Positions 50,816-58,719 of a stretch of 64,000 bases of DNA are shown piece by piece. The notes under the pieces are model-generated. The model was given only the letters and a program-made list of their open reading frames with translations. It was not told the DNA's origin and made no database searches. Source of the stretch: Albidovulum sp. (GTDB lineage: Bacteria; Pseudomonadota; Alphaproteobacteria; Rhodobacterales; Rhodobacteraceae); NCBI GenBank assembly GCA_030837785.1, contig JAUQYA010000066.1, positions 1 to 64,000 of the forward strand, read 5' to 3'. The first letter of the stretch is position 1. Every line of letters starts with the position of its first letter. Position numbers and translations under genes: made by a program.

Positions 50816-52026
50816 TGACCGACTTCCCGGACCGTCCCGGCTACAGCTTCAGCCCCGGCCCGCCGCCGGAGGCCTCGCGGTATCTGAAGAACAAGGGCCT
50901 GCGGCCGGGCTTCGCCTGGGAGGATGTCGAGCCGGAGGAGCACGCGGTCGCCTTCACCGTCGCCAAGGCGATGCAGATCGACGTCCTGGAGGCGATCCGC
51001 GAGGAGGTGCAGAAGGCGCTCGACGACGGCCTGCCGCTCGCCAGTTTCCGGAAGTCGCTCCGCCCGCGGCTCGAGAAGCTCGGCTGGTGGGGCAAGCAGG
51101 ACGTCGTCGATCCGGAAACCGGCGAGACGGTCGAGGCCTGGCTCGGCAGTCCGCGGCGGCTGAGGACGATCTATGACGCCAACCTGCGCACGGCCCGCGC
51201 CGCCGGCCAGTGGGAAAGGATCGACCGGACCAGGAAGCTCCTGCCCTATCTCGAATACCGGCTCGGCCCGTCGGAAAACCACCGGCCGCATCACAAGGAC
51301 AAGGAGGGCCTGATCCTGCCGGTCGAAGACCCGTTCTGGGACGAGTGGATGCCGCCGAACGGCTGGGGCTGCAAGTGCTGGGTGAAGCAGATCACCCGGG
51401 CCGAGGCCGAGCGGAAGGGCGTCCGCTCCGCGCCGAAGGTGCGCGACAAGGTCTGGGAGAACCCCCGCACCGGCGCCGTCGCGCTCGTGCCCGAGGGCAT
51501 CGACCCCGGCTGGCAGCGCAATCCCGGCAAGCTCAGGCTCCAGGCGGTCGAGGCGGTGCTGGCCGGGAAGATCGAGGCGCTGCCCGAGGCGGCGGCACGG
51601 GCGGCGGTCCTGGACATCGTGAAGAGCTGGCGGGCGGAGCGGGTTCTTCTGGGCAAGGCGCCGGGTGCTGTGCCCGTCGCCGTCCTGCCGGCCGAGGTGG
51701 CCGCCGCCTTCGGGACCGGCACGAGGGTGGTGAGCATGACAGGCAGCTACGGAGACAAGTTCGCGGCGCGCAATCGCGACGTCACCACCGGCACCCTGCT
51801 GATCCTGGACGAGGCGCTGAGGACCGGCATCGTCATCGTCGAGACGCCGGCCGACGGAACCCAGACCCGGCTGCACGTCTTTTCGCGGGGCGACAAGGTC
51901 TGGCAGTTCGTCATCGCGCAGGGCCGCAAGGCGGCCGAGATCTGGGTCAGGACCATTCACCGGGCGCGGCCGTCTCGGGCGAGGGCGGTGGCGCGGCGTC
52001 CGGGATCGCGGGTGGTGAGGGAGTGA
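50815..52026 (+). CDS. F-like phage head morphogenesis protein (Mu gp30) with extra C-terminal domain
   Basis: A 403-residue minor head protein. The phage Mu F domain covers about 60-215: LRTIYDANLRTARAAGQWER, then YRLGPSENHRPHHKDKEGLI and the WMPPNGWGCKCWVKQIT motif with paired Cys. Residues 300-403 (SMTGSYGDKFAARNRDVTTG onward) form a separate beta-rich basic domain. That region resembles the barnase/EndoU/RelE-like nuclease-type tails seen in some Mu F proteins, but this is an inference. Confidence 0.87.
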   Translation: MTDFPDRPGYSFSPGPPPEASRYLKNKGLRPGFAWEDVEPEEHAVAFTVAKAMQIDVLEAIREEVQKALDDGLPLASFRKSLRPRLEKLGWWGKQDVVDPETGETVEAWLGSPRRLRTIYDANLRTARAAGQWERIDRTRKLLPYLEYRLGPSENHRPHHKDKEGLILPVEDPFWDEWMPPNGWGCKCWVKQITRAEAERKGVRSAPKVRDKVWENPRTGAVALVPEGIDPGWQRNPGKLRLQAVEAVLAGKIEALPEAAARAAVLDIVKSWRAERVLLGKAPGAVPVAVLPAEVAAAFGTGTRVVSMTGSYGDKFAARNRDVTTGTLLILDEALRTGIVIVETPADGTQTRLHVFSRGDKVWQFVIAQGRKAAEIWVRTIHRARPSRARAVARRPGSRVVRE

Positions 52027-52107
52027 TGCGCCCGGGAGGTCGGACCTCCTCCGCAGTCACATGGACTGGCTGGCCGTTTTGCTCGGGCGCAGGCCAGAAG
52101 TAGCCCC

Positions 52108-52139
52108 GCGGGCGCCGGAATTCAAGCTCCGGCGCCCGC
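52108..52139 (+). terminator. Twelve-base-pair hairpin after the F-like gene
   Basis: GCGGGCGCCGGA (52108-52119) pairs perfectly with TCCGGCGCCCGC (52128-52139) around ATTCAAGC. It lies 81 bp after the F-like stop, between the DNA-packaging block and the protease/head block. No T-run follows, so it may be a terminator or a processing site. Confidence 0.5.
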
Positions 52140-52318
52140 CGGTGCCGATCCCGACCGGCGCCCAGCCCCGCATTCGTCCGTTAAACGGTATTTAAAGGGG
52201 TCAGGAGGGGCCTTGTCGGGTCCGGGGCTATGGCGCTACCCTGCGGATCGGGAAGGCCGCTCCCGCGCGATCTGAGCGGCCCCTGCGGTTTCCGCCCCCG
52301 CCGCCGATGACGCCCCTC

Positions 52319-52364
52319 GAAAACCTTCAAGGCTGATCCGGGCGCCGCCGCAGGCCATTGTCGG
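52319..52364 (+). promoter_or_regulatory. Candidate activator-dependent late promoter before the protease gene
   Basis: GAAAACCTTCAAGGCTGAT (52319-52337), 15 bp, then GGCCATTGTCGG (52353-52364), matching the element at 44556-44601 in both blocks and in spacing. It ends 4 bp before the protease ATG, so a transcript starting about 10 bp after CATTGT would be leaderless or nearly so. The position matches Mu PI. Confidence 0.5.
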
Positions 52365-52368
52365 CCGC

Positions 52369-53340
52369 ATGGTGACAGCGATCCTCAATCAGCTCCAGGG
52401 CCTGGCCCTCAACTTCGTGTCCGGCGCGGCGCCGGACTGGGTCCAGCTCATTCCTGCCGGCCCGGCCGTCGTCGGCCGCGACGGGCGGAGCTGGCGCATG
52501 AGCGATCCCGCCCGGGTCGTGGCGGCGTTCGACGCGCGCAAGGCGCCCCAGATCGACATCGAGCACGCGTCGCAGCTCAAGGCGCCGCAGGGCGAGCCCG
52601 CGCCCGCCGTCGGCTGGATCGAGGCGCTCGAGGTCCGCGACGGCGCGATCTGGGGCCGCGTCGACTGGACGGCGGAGGGCGAAGCGGCCGTCACCTCGCG
52701 CGCCTACCGCTACCTGAGCCCGGCCTTCGCCTTCAACGGGACGACCGGGGAAATCCTCCGGATCGTCTCGGCCGGGCTCACCAACAACCCCAACCTCGAC
52801 ATGGCCGCGCTGAACGCCGCGGACCCGTCGCCACAGGAGAGTGAAGGAATGGACAAGGCAGTCCTTGAGGCGCTCGGCCTCAATGCCGATGGCACGGCCG
52901 CCCAGGCCGTGGTCGCGATCACCAAGCTGAAGGACGACCGCGCCACGGCGCTGAACGCCGCGCAGCACCCCGATCCGGAGAAGTTCGTGCCGAAGGCCGA
53001 CCACCAGATGGCGCTCAATCGCATCGCCGGCTTCGAGGCCGAGGCGAAGACGCGGGCCGAGACCGAGATCACGGCCGCGGTCGATGCCGCCGTGGCGGCC
53101 GGCAAGGTGGCGCCGGCGTCGAAGGAATACCACCTCGCGTCCTGCCGCGCCGAGGGCGGGCTCGAGCGCTTCCGGGCGATGGTGGCGGCGAGCCCCGAGA
53201 TCGCCGGCGGCAAGGCCCCGCAGAAGAAGACGGAGGCCGGCGGCGCGCTGACGCCCGAGGAGCTGGCGGTCTGCCGCCAGATGGACATGGACCCCAAGGA
53301 GTTCCGCGCCTTCCAGGCCGGCACGGCGAAACCGGAGTAA
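52369..53340 (+). CDS. Mu I-like prohead protease (with nested scaffold)
   Basis: A 323-residue protein. The N-terminal half is the Mu gpI protease domain: WVQLIPAGPAVVGRDGRSWR, IDIEHASQLKAPQGEPAPAV, GRVDWTAEGEAAVTSRAYRY LSPAF-like and ISAGLTNNPNL (here VSAGLTNNPNL). The C-terminal half is charged and helical, a scaffold. Mu makes the scaffold Z from an internal start in the same frame, and a strong internal start exists here at 52849. Confidence 0.93.
   Translation: MVTAILNQLQGLALNFVSGAAPDWVQLIPAGPAVVGRDGRSWRMSDPARVVAAFDARKAPQIDIEHASQLKAPQGEPAPAVGWIEALEVRDGAIWGRVDWTAEGEAAVTSRAYRYLSPAFAFNGTTGEILRIVSAGLTNNPNLDMAALNAADPSPQESEGMDKAVLEALGLNADGTAAQAVVAITKLKDDRATALNAAQHPDPEKFVPKADHQMALNRIAGFEAEAKTRAETEITAAVDAAVAAGKVAPASKEYHLASCRAEGGLERFRAMVAASPEIAGGKAPQKKTEAGGALTPEELAVCRQMDMDPKEFRAFQAGTAKPE
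52849..53340 (+). CDS. Nested scaffold protein (Mu Z-like), internal start of the protease gene
   Basis: An in-frame ATG at codon 161 is preceded by CAGGAGAGTGAAGGA, a strong ribosome binding site 0-10 bp upstream, which is unusual inside a coding region. The product would be 163 residues starting MDKAVLEALGLNADGTAAQA, mostly helical and charged, fitting a head scaffold. This copies the I/Z arrangement of phage Mu. Confidence 0.7.
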   Translation: MDKAVLEALGLNADGTAAQAVVAITKLKDDRATALNAAQHPDPEKFVPKADHQMALNRIAGFEAEAKTRAETEITAAVDAAVAAGKVAPASKEYHLASCRAEGGLERFRAMVAASPEIAGGKAPQKKTEAGGALTPEELAVCRQMDMDPKEFRAFQAGTAKPE

Positions 53341-53346
53341 TCGCAC

Positions 53347-54270
53347 ATGGCTCTCATCACCTCCGCCATCCTCTCGGCGCTCAACACCGGCCTGAAGAAG
53401 AACTTCAAGGACGGCTACGACACGATGAAGGCCGAGGCGGTCTGGACCCGCATCGCCACGCTGGTGCCGTCGTCCACCGCCTCGAACACCTACGGCTGGC
53501 TCAAGGACTTCCCGGCGATGCGGGAATGGGTCGGCGACCGCGTCATCAAGGACATGGCGAGCGCCGGCTACCAGATCGCCAACAAGCTCTACGAGGCGAC
53601 CGTCGGCGTGAAGCGGACCGACATCGAAGACGATCAGTTCGGCCACTATGCCCCGATCGTCCGGACGATGGGCGAGGAGGCCGCGCAGCACCCCGACCGG
53701 CTGATCGCCGCGCTTCTGGCCGGCGGAACCGCGTCGCTCTGCTTCGACGGGCAGAACTTCTTCGACACCGATCACCCGGTCTATGCCAACCACGACGGCA
53801 CCGGCGCGGTGACCACCGTGTCGAACTACAACAACGGCGGCGGCGCGCCGGGGCCGGCCTGGTATCTGCTCGACACGCGGAAGGCGATCCGGCCGTTCCT
53901 GTTCCAGGAGCGCACGAAGCCGGAGTTCGACAGCCTGACCGATCCGTCGGCGACCGACAGCGTCTTCATGAAGGACCAGTACCTCCACGGCATCCGCTAC
54001 CGCTGCAACGCAGGCTTTGCCTTCTGGCAGATGGCCTACTGCTCGAAGGCGGCGCTCGACGCCACGAGCTACGAGGCGGCCAAGCTTGCCATGCGCAAGC
54101 TGACCGCCGACGGCGGCCGGCCGCTCGGCATCCGCCCCAATGTCATCGTCGTCAACTCCGACAACGAGGCCGCGGCGCGGGCGCTCTTCGAGGCGATGAT
54201 GATCGGCGGCGGCAACTCGAACCCGAACTACAAGGACGTCGAGATCATCGTCAATCCGTGGCTGCCGTAA
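53347..54270 (+). CDS. Mu T-like major head protein
   Basis: Major capsid protein of 307 residues. Family signs are the start LITSAILSALNTGLKKNFKD GYD-like, YGWLKDFPAMREWVGDR, GVKRTDIEDDQFGHYAPIVR and FFDTDHPVYAN, with RPNVIVVNSDNEAAARALF near the end. It follows the protease/scaffold gene by 6 bp. Confidence 0.95.
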   Translation: MALITSAILSALNTGLKKNFKDGYDTMKAEAVWTRIATLVPSSTASNTYGWLKDFPAMREWVGDRVIKDMASAGYQIANKLYEATVGVKRTDIEDDQFGHYAPIVRTMGEEAAQHPDRLIAALLAGGTASLCFDGQNFFDTDHPVYANHDGTGAVTTVSNYNNGGGAPGPAWYLLDTRKAIRPFLFQERTKPEFDSLTDPSATDSVFMKDQYLHGIRYRCNAGFAFWQMAYCSKAALDATSYEAAKLAMRKLTADGGRPLGIRPNVIVVNSDNEAAARALFEAMMIGGGNSNPNYKDVEIIVNPWLP

Positions 54271-54338
54271 GAGGGACAGCTGGGAGTGGGGGCGGCACGA
54301 CCCGCCCCCATCGCCGAGCTGTCAGGAAGGGAGACGGG

Positions 54339-54701
54339 ATGGACGCGCTTGACGGGGTCGCGCTGGTGCGCATTGCGGCGCGGGCCGAGGGGGGCTTCTT
54401 CCGCCTTGGCCGGCACTGGCCGAGGGAAGGGGTGGCCGTCACGGCCGACGCCTTCGACGAGGCCGGCTGGGACATCCTGCTCGGCGAGCGGAACCTCCAC
54501 ATCGAGCCGGCGCCCGAGGCGGGCGAACCCGATCCTGCCGAGTTGAGGGCGGCGGTGATCGCCGCGATCGGGGCGCTGGAGGACGGGGACTTCGACAAGG
54601 CCGGCCGCCCGAAGCTCGCCGCGCTGAGAAAGCGCGTGGCCGGCGTCACCGCCGCGCTCGCCGACGAGGTCTGGGCCGAGCTGAAGCCGAAGACCGACTG
54701 A
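54339..54701 (+). CDS. Mu gp35-like (HI1506-related) protein
   Basis: A 120-residue protein. The N-terminal part (VALVRIAARAEGGFFRLGRH, WPREGVAVTADAFDEAGW) matches the HI1506/gp35 type, often with FRRAGHRW..EP. A helical C-terminal domain (KLAALRKRVAGVTAALADEV WAELK-like) resembles the DNA- or portal-contacting tail of this group. It lies right after the capsid gene. Role in head completion is inferred. Confidence 0.8.
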   Translation: MDALDGVALVRIAARAEGGFFRLGRHWPREGVAVTADAFDEAGWDILLGERNLHIEPAPEAGEPDPAELRAAVIAAIGALEDGDFDKAGRPKLAALRKRVAGVTAALADEVWAELKPKTD

Positions 54702-54859
54702 ACGCCAGGCGAAAGCCCGGTGCCGATCCGATCCGTGAAACCCGCGAGAGGTGGGATCGGGGAGCCGGGCGAGTAGGCCGCCGGGGGCGCGCCCGGATTG
54801 CGACGGGGCAACGAGACCGTGACAGGCCGGAGAGACGGCCACCACTCATGGGGCGGCAG

Positions 54860-55303
54860 ATGGCCTACGCGGCGCAGAACGACATCATCGAGATCTACGG
54901 GCAGCAAGCGCTCTATGTCGCCGACCGCGACGGCGATGGCGTGGCCGACACGGCGGCGGTCGACCGCGCGCTCGCCTCGGCCTCGGCCGAGATCGACAGC
55001 TACCTGGTCGGCCGCTACATGCTGCCGCTCCACGAGGTGCCGGCGATCCTGCGCCAGCTCTGCGTCGACATCGGGATCTATCGCCTGGCGCTTTCGGCCG
55101 ACGTGCTGACCGAGGAGCACCGCCGCCGCTACGAGGACGCGACCGGCCACCTCAGGCTCATCGCTTCGGGCAAGGCGGGCCTCGTCTTCACCACCCCCGT
55201 GCCGGTCGACCCGAATGCCGACCCGGTGCTTTCGGCCGCCCAGCCGATCGTCCACGGCGGGCCGCCCCGTCTCTTCTCCCGCGACGAGATGAGGGACATC
55301 TGA
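54860..55303 (+). CDS. DUF1320 family protein (Mu gp36-like head-tail connector)
   Basis: A 147-residue protein with the DUF1320 pattern: MAYAAQNDIIEIYGQQALYV, DTAAVDRALASASAEIDSYL VGRY-like and LRQLCVDIGIYRLA. It lies in the connector position. ATG 54848 is a possible earlier start. The 150 bp before it, with no gene, contain only GC-rich sequence. Confidence 0.88.
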   Translation: MAYAAQNDIIEIYGQQALYVADRDGDGVADTAAVDRALASASAEIDSYLVGRYMLPLHEVPAILRQLCVDIGIYRLALSADVLTEEHRRRYEDATGHLRLIASGKAGLVFTTPVPVDPNADPVLSAAQPIVHGGPPRLFSRDEMRDI

Positions 55304-55749
55304 TGACCGGGGTGAGCGTCAGCGTCGAGCTCGACACGGCCGCCGCGGCGGAGGCGCTGGCGCGCCTGACGCCGGACGAGCTGGACTACATCGCCTATGG
55401 CGCCGGCCAGCTGATCGAGAACCAGACGAAGGAGCGGATCACAACCGGCAAGGCCTCGCCCGACGGCGTGCCCTGGGCGCCCTGGTCGAAGGCCTACGGC
55501 GAGACCCGCCGCCCCGGGCAGTCGCTGCTCCTGTCCGAAGGCCACCTGCTGACCAGCATCAAGAACTACACGCAAGGCGACGTGGCCGAGGTCGGCACGC
55601 CGCTCGTCCAGGGCGCCATCCACCAGTTCGGCGGCGCCGGGGCCGGCAAGCCCGGCCTGCCGGCGCGGCCCTTCCTCGGCCTCTCGGAGGCCGACCGGCG
55701 CGAGATCGACCGGCTCGTCATCGACACGATCGGGGAGCTGCTGGCATGA
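55303..55749 (+). CDS. Phage virion morphogenesis protein (P2 gpS / Mu G-like)
   Basis: A 148-residue protein. ERITTGKASPDGVPWAPWSK, then PGQSLLLSEGHLLTSIKNYT and LPARPFLGLSEADRREI are the signature of the phage virion morphogenesis family, thought to act in tail completion. In Mu the G gene lies before I; here it follows gp36, a rearranged place. Confidence 0.9.
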   Translation: MTGVSVSVELDTAAAAEALARLTPDELDYIAYGAGQLIENQTKERITTGKASPDGVPWAPWSKAYGETRRPGQSLLLSEGHLLTSIKNYTQGDVAEVGTPLVQGAIHQFGGAGAGKPGLPARPFLGLSEADRREIDRLVIDTIGELLA

Positions 55750-56324
55750 GCTCGCCCCGGCCCGATCTCCTCTACGCGCTCCCGGGCCTCGTCGCCGACA
55801 GCATCCGCGCCGTGCTGCCGGGCCTCAGGACCTGCAAGGGCATGGTCGGACGGTTCGACGCCGAGGAGCTGAAGCGGCAGGGGCTCGCCGCGCCGGCCGT
55901 GCTCGTCTCGCGCACCGGTGCGCGGCAGGGCCAGGTGCTGGCCGGCCCGTTCAAGACCTTCGAGGTCGAGATGGCGGCCTTCGTCCTCACCCGCGACGAG
56001 ATGGGGCTCGGCCGCGACGAGGCGGCCGCCAACATCTGCACCGCGCTTCTGATCCACATCCCGGAAAAGACCTGGGGGCAGGTCGGCGTCGGCGCCGCCG
56101 TGGGCGTGCGCGAGCAGCCGCTGATCACCGGCGCGTCCTCGGGGCTCGCCACCTCGCTCTGGGCCGTCACCTGGACCCAGCCGGTGTCGCTCGAAGGCTT
56201 CTCGATCGCGCCGGCGGTGCCGCTTTCGCTCTATGTCGGCCAGGCACCGGAGATCGGCTTCGGCCACGAGGGCGACTACGAGCTGGTCGGCCAGTCCGGG
56301 GCTCAGCCGGGGGTGCAGCCATGA
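55746..56324 (+). CDS. DUF1834 family protein (Mu gp37-like)
   Basis: A 192-residue protein with RPDLLYALPGLVADSIRAVL, then CKGMVGRFDAEELKRQGLAA PAVLV-like and a beta-rich rest. The DUF1834/gp37 family lies just before the tail genes in Mu-like phages. Probably a tail terminator or connector component. Confidence 0.85.
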   Translation: MSSPRPDLLYALPGLVADSIRAVLPGLRTCKGMVGRFDAEELKRQGLAAPAVLVSRTGARQGQVLAGPFKTFEVEMAAFVLTRDEMGLGRDEAAANICTALLIHIPEKTWGQVGVGAAVGVREQPLITGASSGLATSLWAVTWTQPVSLEGFSIAPAVPLSLYVGQAPEIGFGHEGDYELVGQSGAQPGVQP

Positions 56325-56752
56325 GCTTCGCCGCCGCCGAGGCCGACCGCCGTCTCGCCAATGTGCTGCAGGTCGGCACCGTGACCTCGGTCAACGGCGC
56401 GAACGGGAAGGCCCGGGTTCGTGTCGGCGATCTCGATCTTCCCGAGATCAACGTGGCGCAGTTCCGCGCCGGCGGCATGAGCCTGTGGTGGATGCCCGAG
56501 ATCGGCGAGCAGGTGCTGGTCGCCTGCCCCTCGGGCGACGTCGCCCAGGGGATCGTGCTGGCCTCGATCTTCGCCGGCAACGCGCCCTCGGCCGACGCCG
56601 GCGTGCCGATGATCGAGCTCGCCGGCGGCACGATGAAGATCAACGGCACGCTCGAGCTGACCGGCGACGTCATTGCCCACGGCGTCAGCCTCGTCACCCA
56701 CACCCACGGCGGCGTCCAGCCCGGCGGCGGCCATACCGGAGTGCCCGACTGA
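56321..56752 (+). CDS. Phage baseplate assembly protein V
   Basis: A 143-residue protein with the gpV OB-fold pattern: LQVGTVTSVNGANGKARVRV, MSLWWMPEIGEQVLVACPSG, and a C-terminal beta-helix tip with LAGGTMKINGTLELTGDVIA and SLVTHTHGGV. The membrane-piercing spike of a contractile tail; the HTH motif before the end may bind metal. Confidence 0.9.
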   Translation: MSFAAAEADRRLANVLQVGTVTSVNGANGKARVRVGDLDLPEINVAQFRAGGMSLWWMPEIGEQVLVACPSGDVAQGIVLASIFAGNAPSADAGVPMIELAGGTMKINGTLELTGDVIAHGVSLVTHTHGGVQPGGGHTGVPD

Positions 56753-56943
56753 TGGCGGAGCGGCAGGACTATCGCGTGATCGCCGACGGCTGGGTCGCCG
56801 GCCGCCGCGCGCGGGCGGGCGAGACCGTCCGCCTGACGAAGGCCGAGGCGCGCTACGAGCCGGTCGTTCCGGCGGACGACGCCCAGCCGGCCGAGGTGAC
56901 GCCGCTGCCCGTGGCCCGGCCGAAGCGGAGGGGCGCGCGATGA
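56752..56943 (+). CDS. Small prophage protein between V and W
   Basis: A 63-residue protein (YRVIADGWVAGRRARAGETV, RLTKAEARYEPVVPAD). The G..VAGRR..AG..V.LT..EARY pattern occurs in short phage proteins placed near baseplate genes. Role unknown. Both ends overlap neighbours. Confidence 0.72.
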   Translation: MAERQDYRVIADGWVAGRRARAGETVRLTKAEARYEPVVPADDAQPAEVTPLPVARPKRRGAR

Positions 56944-57278
56944 TCGGCCTGTCGCGGCAGACCGGCGGCCGGATCGAGGACGAGGCGCATCTCGCCCAGT
57001 CGGTCGTCGACATCCTCTCGACGCCCCGTGGCACTCGGGTGATGCGGCGCGACTACGGCTCCGACCTGCCGCTCCTGATCGACCGGCCGATCAACGGCGA
57101 GACGATCATCGACGTCTACCAGGCGACGGCCGAGGCGCTCGCCCGCTGGGAGCCGCGGATCCGCCTGACGCGGGTGGAGATCGAGGAGGCGACCGCCGGC
57201 GGCGTGACGCTGCAGCTGACCTACGAGACCGACGACGGCACCGCCGGGCTTCGGGCCGAGCTGGGGGGCGCGGCATGA
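56940..57278 (+). CDS. Phage baseplate protein W (GPW/gp25 family)
   Basis: A 112-residue protein with the GPW/gp25 pattern: HLAQSVVDILSTPRGTRVMR, RDYGSDLPLLIDRPING and LARWEPRIRLTRVEIEE. It would form part of the inner baseplate of a contractile tail. ATGA overlap sets the start. Confidence 0.92.
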   Translation: MIGLSRQTGGRIEDEAHLAQSVVDILSTPRGTRVMRRDYGSDLPLLIDRPINGETIIDVYQATAEALARWEPRIRLTRVEIEEATAGGVTLQLTYETDDGTAGLRAELGGAA

Positions 57279-58165
57279 GCGGGTTCCACGCGATCGACCT
57301 CTCCCGCCTGCCGGCGCCCGCCGTCGTCGAGCCGCTCGACTACGAGACGATCCTCGCGGCGATGAAGGCCGATCTCATCGGCCGGGCGCCGGAACTGGAG
57401 CCGGCGCTCGCGCTTGAAAGCGAGCCTATGGTCAAGCTGCTGGAGGTCTGCGCCTACCGGGAGCTCCTGATCCGCGCCCGGGTCAACGACGCGGCCCGCG
57501 CGGTGATGCTGGCGACGGCGACCGGCGCCGATCTCGACAATCTCGCCGCCCTCTTCGGGGTGACGCGGTTCGTCCGCGACCCGGGCGATCCCGCGGCCGC
57601 GCCGCCGGTGCCGCCGACGCTCGAAAGCGACGCGGTGTTCCGGGCGCGTGCCCAGCTGGCGCTCGAGGGCTTCTCGACCGCCGGGCCGGTCGGCGCCTAC
57701 ATGTTCCACGCGCTCTCGGCCGAGGTGATGGTCAAGGACGTCTTCGTCGACAGCCCGGTCCCCGGCGAGGTCAGGGTGACGATCCTGTCGCGCGAGGGGA
57801 ACGGCACGCCGACGGCGCCGGTCCTTGCCGCCGTCGCCGCCGCGCTCAACGCCCAGGACGTGCGGCCGCTCTGCGACCTCGTCAACGTCCAGGCGGCGAC
57901 GATCCTGACCTACGCGGTCGATGCCGCGATCGAGGTCTTCGACGGGCCGGACCCCGCGCTCGTCCTCGCCGCCGCGCTGGCGGCGGTCACCGCCCATGTC
58001 GACGCCGCCCATGCGCTCGGCCGTGACGTCACCCTGTCGGGCCTTTACGCCGCCCTTCACCAGCCCGGTGTCGCCCGGGTGACGCTGACGTCGCCGGCGG
58101 CCGAGATCGTCGTGGCGGCGACCGAGGCGGCGGTCTGTACCGGCCTGACCGTGGTGCTGGCATGA
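57275..58165 (+). CDS. Phage baseplate assembly protein J
   Basis: A 296-residue protein of the P2 gpJ / baseplate_J family: LDYETILAAMKADLIGRAPE, LLEVCAYRELLIRARVNDAA, ATGADLDNLAALFGVTR and GFSTAGPVGAYMFHAL, with VKDVFVDSPVPGEVRVTILS. Wedge component of the baseplate. Confidence 0.94.
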   Translation: MSGFHAIDLSRLPAPAVVEPLDYETILAAMKADLIGRAPELEPALALESEPMVKLLEVCAYRELLIRARVNDAARAVMLATATGADLDNLAALFGVTRFVRDPGDPAAAPPVPPTLESDAVFRARAQLALEGFSTAGPVGAYMFHALSAEVMVKDVFVDSPVPGEVRVTILSREGNGTPTAPVLAAVAAALNAQDVRPLCDLVNVQAATILTYAVDAAIEVFDGPDPALVLAAALAAVTAHVDAAHALGRDVTLSGLYAALHQPGVARVTLTSPAAEIVVAATEAAVCTGLTVVLA

Positions 58166-58719
58166 GCCTCCTGCCACCCACCTCCACCCCGGTCGAGACC
58201 GCGCTCGAGATCGCCACGGAGCGGGCCGGCTCCGTCGCGGTGCCGGTCGGCGACCTCTGGAACCCCGCCACCTGTCCGCCCGCCATGCTGCCCTGGCTCG
58301 CCTGGGCGCTGTCGGTCGATGGCTGGAACGCCGAATGGACGGAGGCGGAGAAGCGGGCCGCGATCGCGGCCTCGATCGGCATTCACCGCCGCAAGGGCAC
58401 GGTCGCGGCGATCCTCGCCGGGATGGAGACGGCGGGCATCGCCGACGGCCGCCTCTTCGAGCGCTGGACCGCGAGCCGCCATGACGGAGCTTTCAACGCC
58501 GACGGATCGCGCACCCATGCGCCCTCCGATCACTGGGCCGAATACCGCATCGAGATCGACCGGCCGATTTCCATCGCCCAGGCCGCCGAGGTGCGGAGGC
58601 TCCTGGGGAAGGTGGCGCCGGCGCGCTGCCACCTGAAGGCGATGACCTATCCGCAAGCCCAGAACCTCTATGACGCCGCGATCGCCTACGACGGCGTCTT
58701 CAGCCACGGAGTTGCCTGA
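58162..58719 (+). CDS. Phage tail protein I
   Basis: A 185-residue protein of the P2 gpI family: LLPPTSTPVETALEIATERA, CPPAMLPWLAWALSVDGW and RAAIAASIGIHRRKGTVAAI. The family links baseplate and tail fibre. Overlaps J by four bases. Confidence 0.92.
   Translation: MSLLPPTSTPVETALEIATERAGSVAVPVGDLWNPATCPPAMLPWLAWALSVDGWNAEWTEAEKRAAIAASIGIHRRKGTVAAILAGMETAGIADGRLFERWTASRHDGAFNADGSRTHAPSDHWAEYRIEIDRPISIAQAAEVRRLLGKVAPARCHLKAMTYPQAQNLYDAAIAYDGVFSHGVA

Larger units (their letters stand above)
52027..52368. other. Intergenic region before the protease gene
   Basis: This 342-bp gap holds a strong hairpin (52108-52139), the dyad CCGTTAAACGG (52179-52189) and the two-block promoter-like element (52319-52364). 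A 44-codon frame (52061-52195, starting MDWLAVLLGRRPEVAP) is open but has no ribosome binding site and runs through the hairpin, so I do not call it. Confidence 0.6.

Noticed and set aside
52061..52195. A 44-codon frame (MDWLAVLLGRRPEVAP...) after the F-like gene
   Set aside because: No ribosome binding site and the frame is dominated by the hairpin at 52108-52139; codon pattern could be chance.
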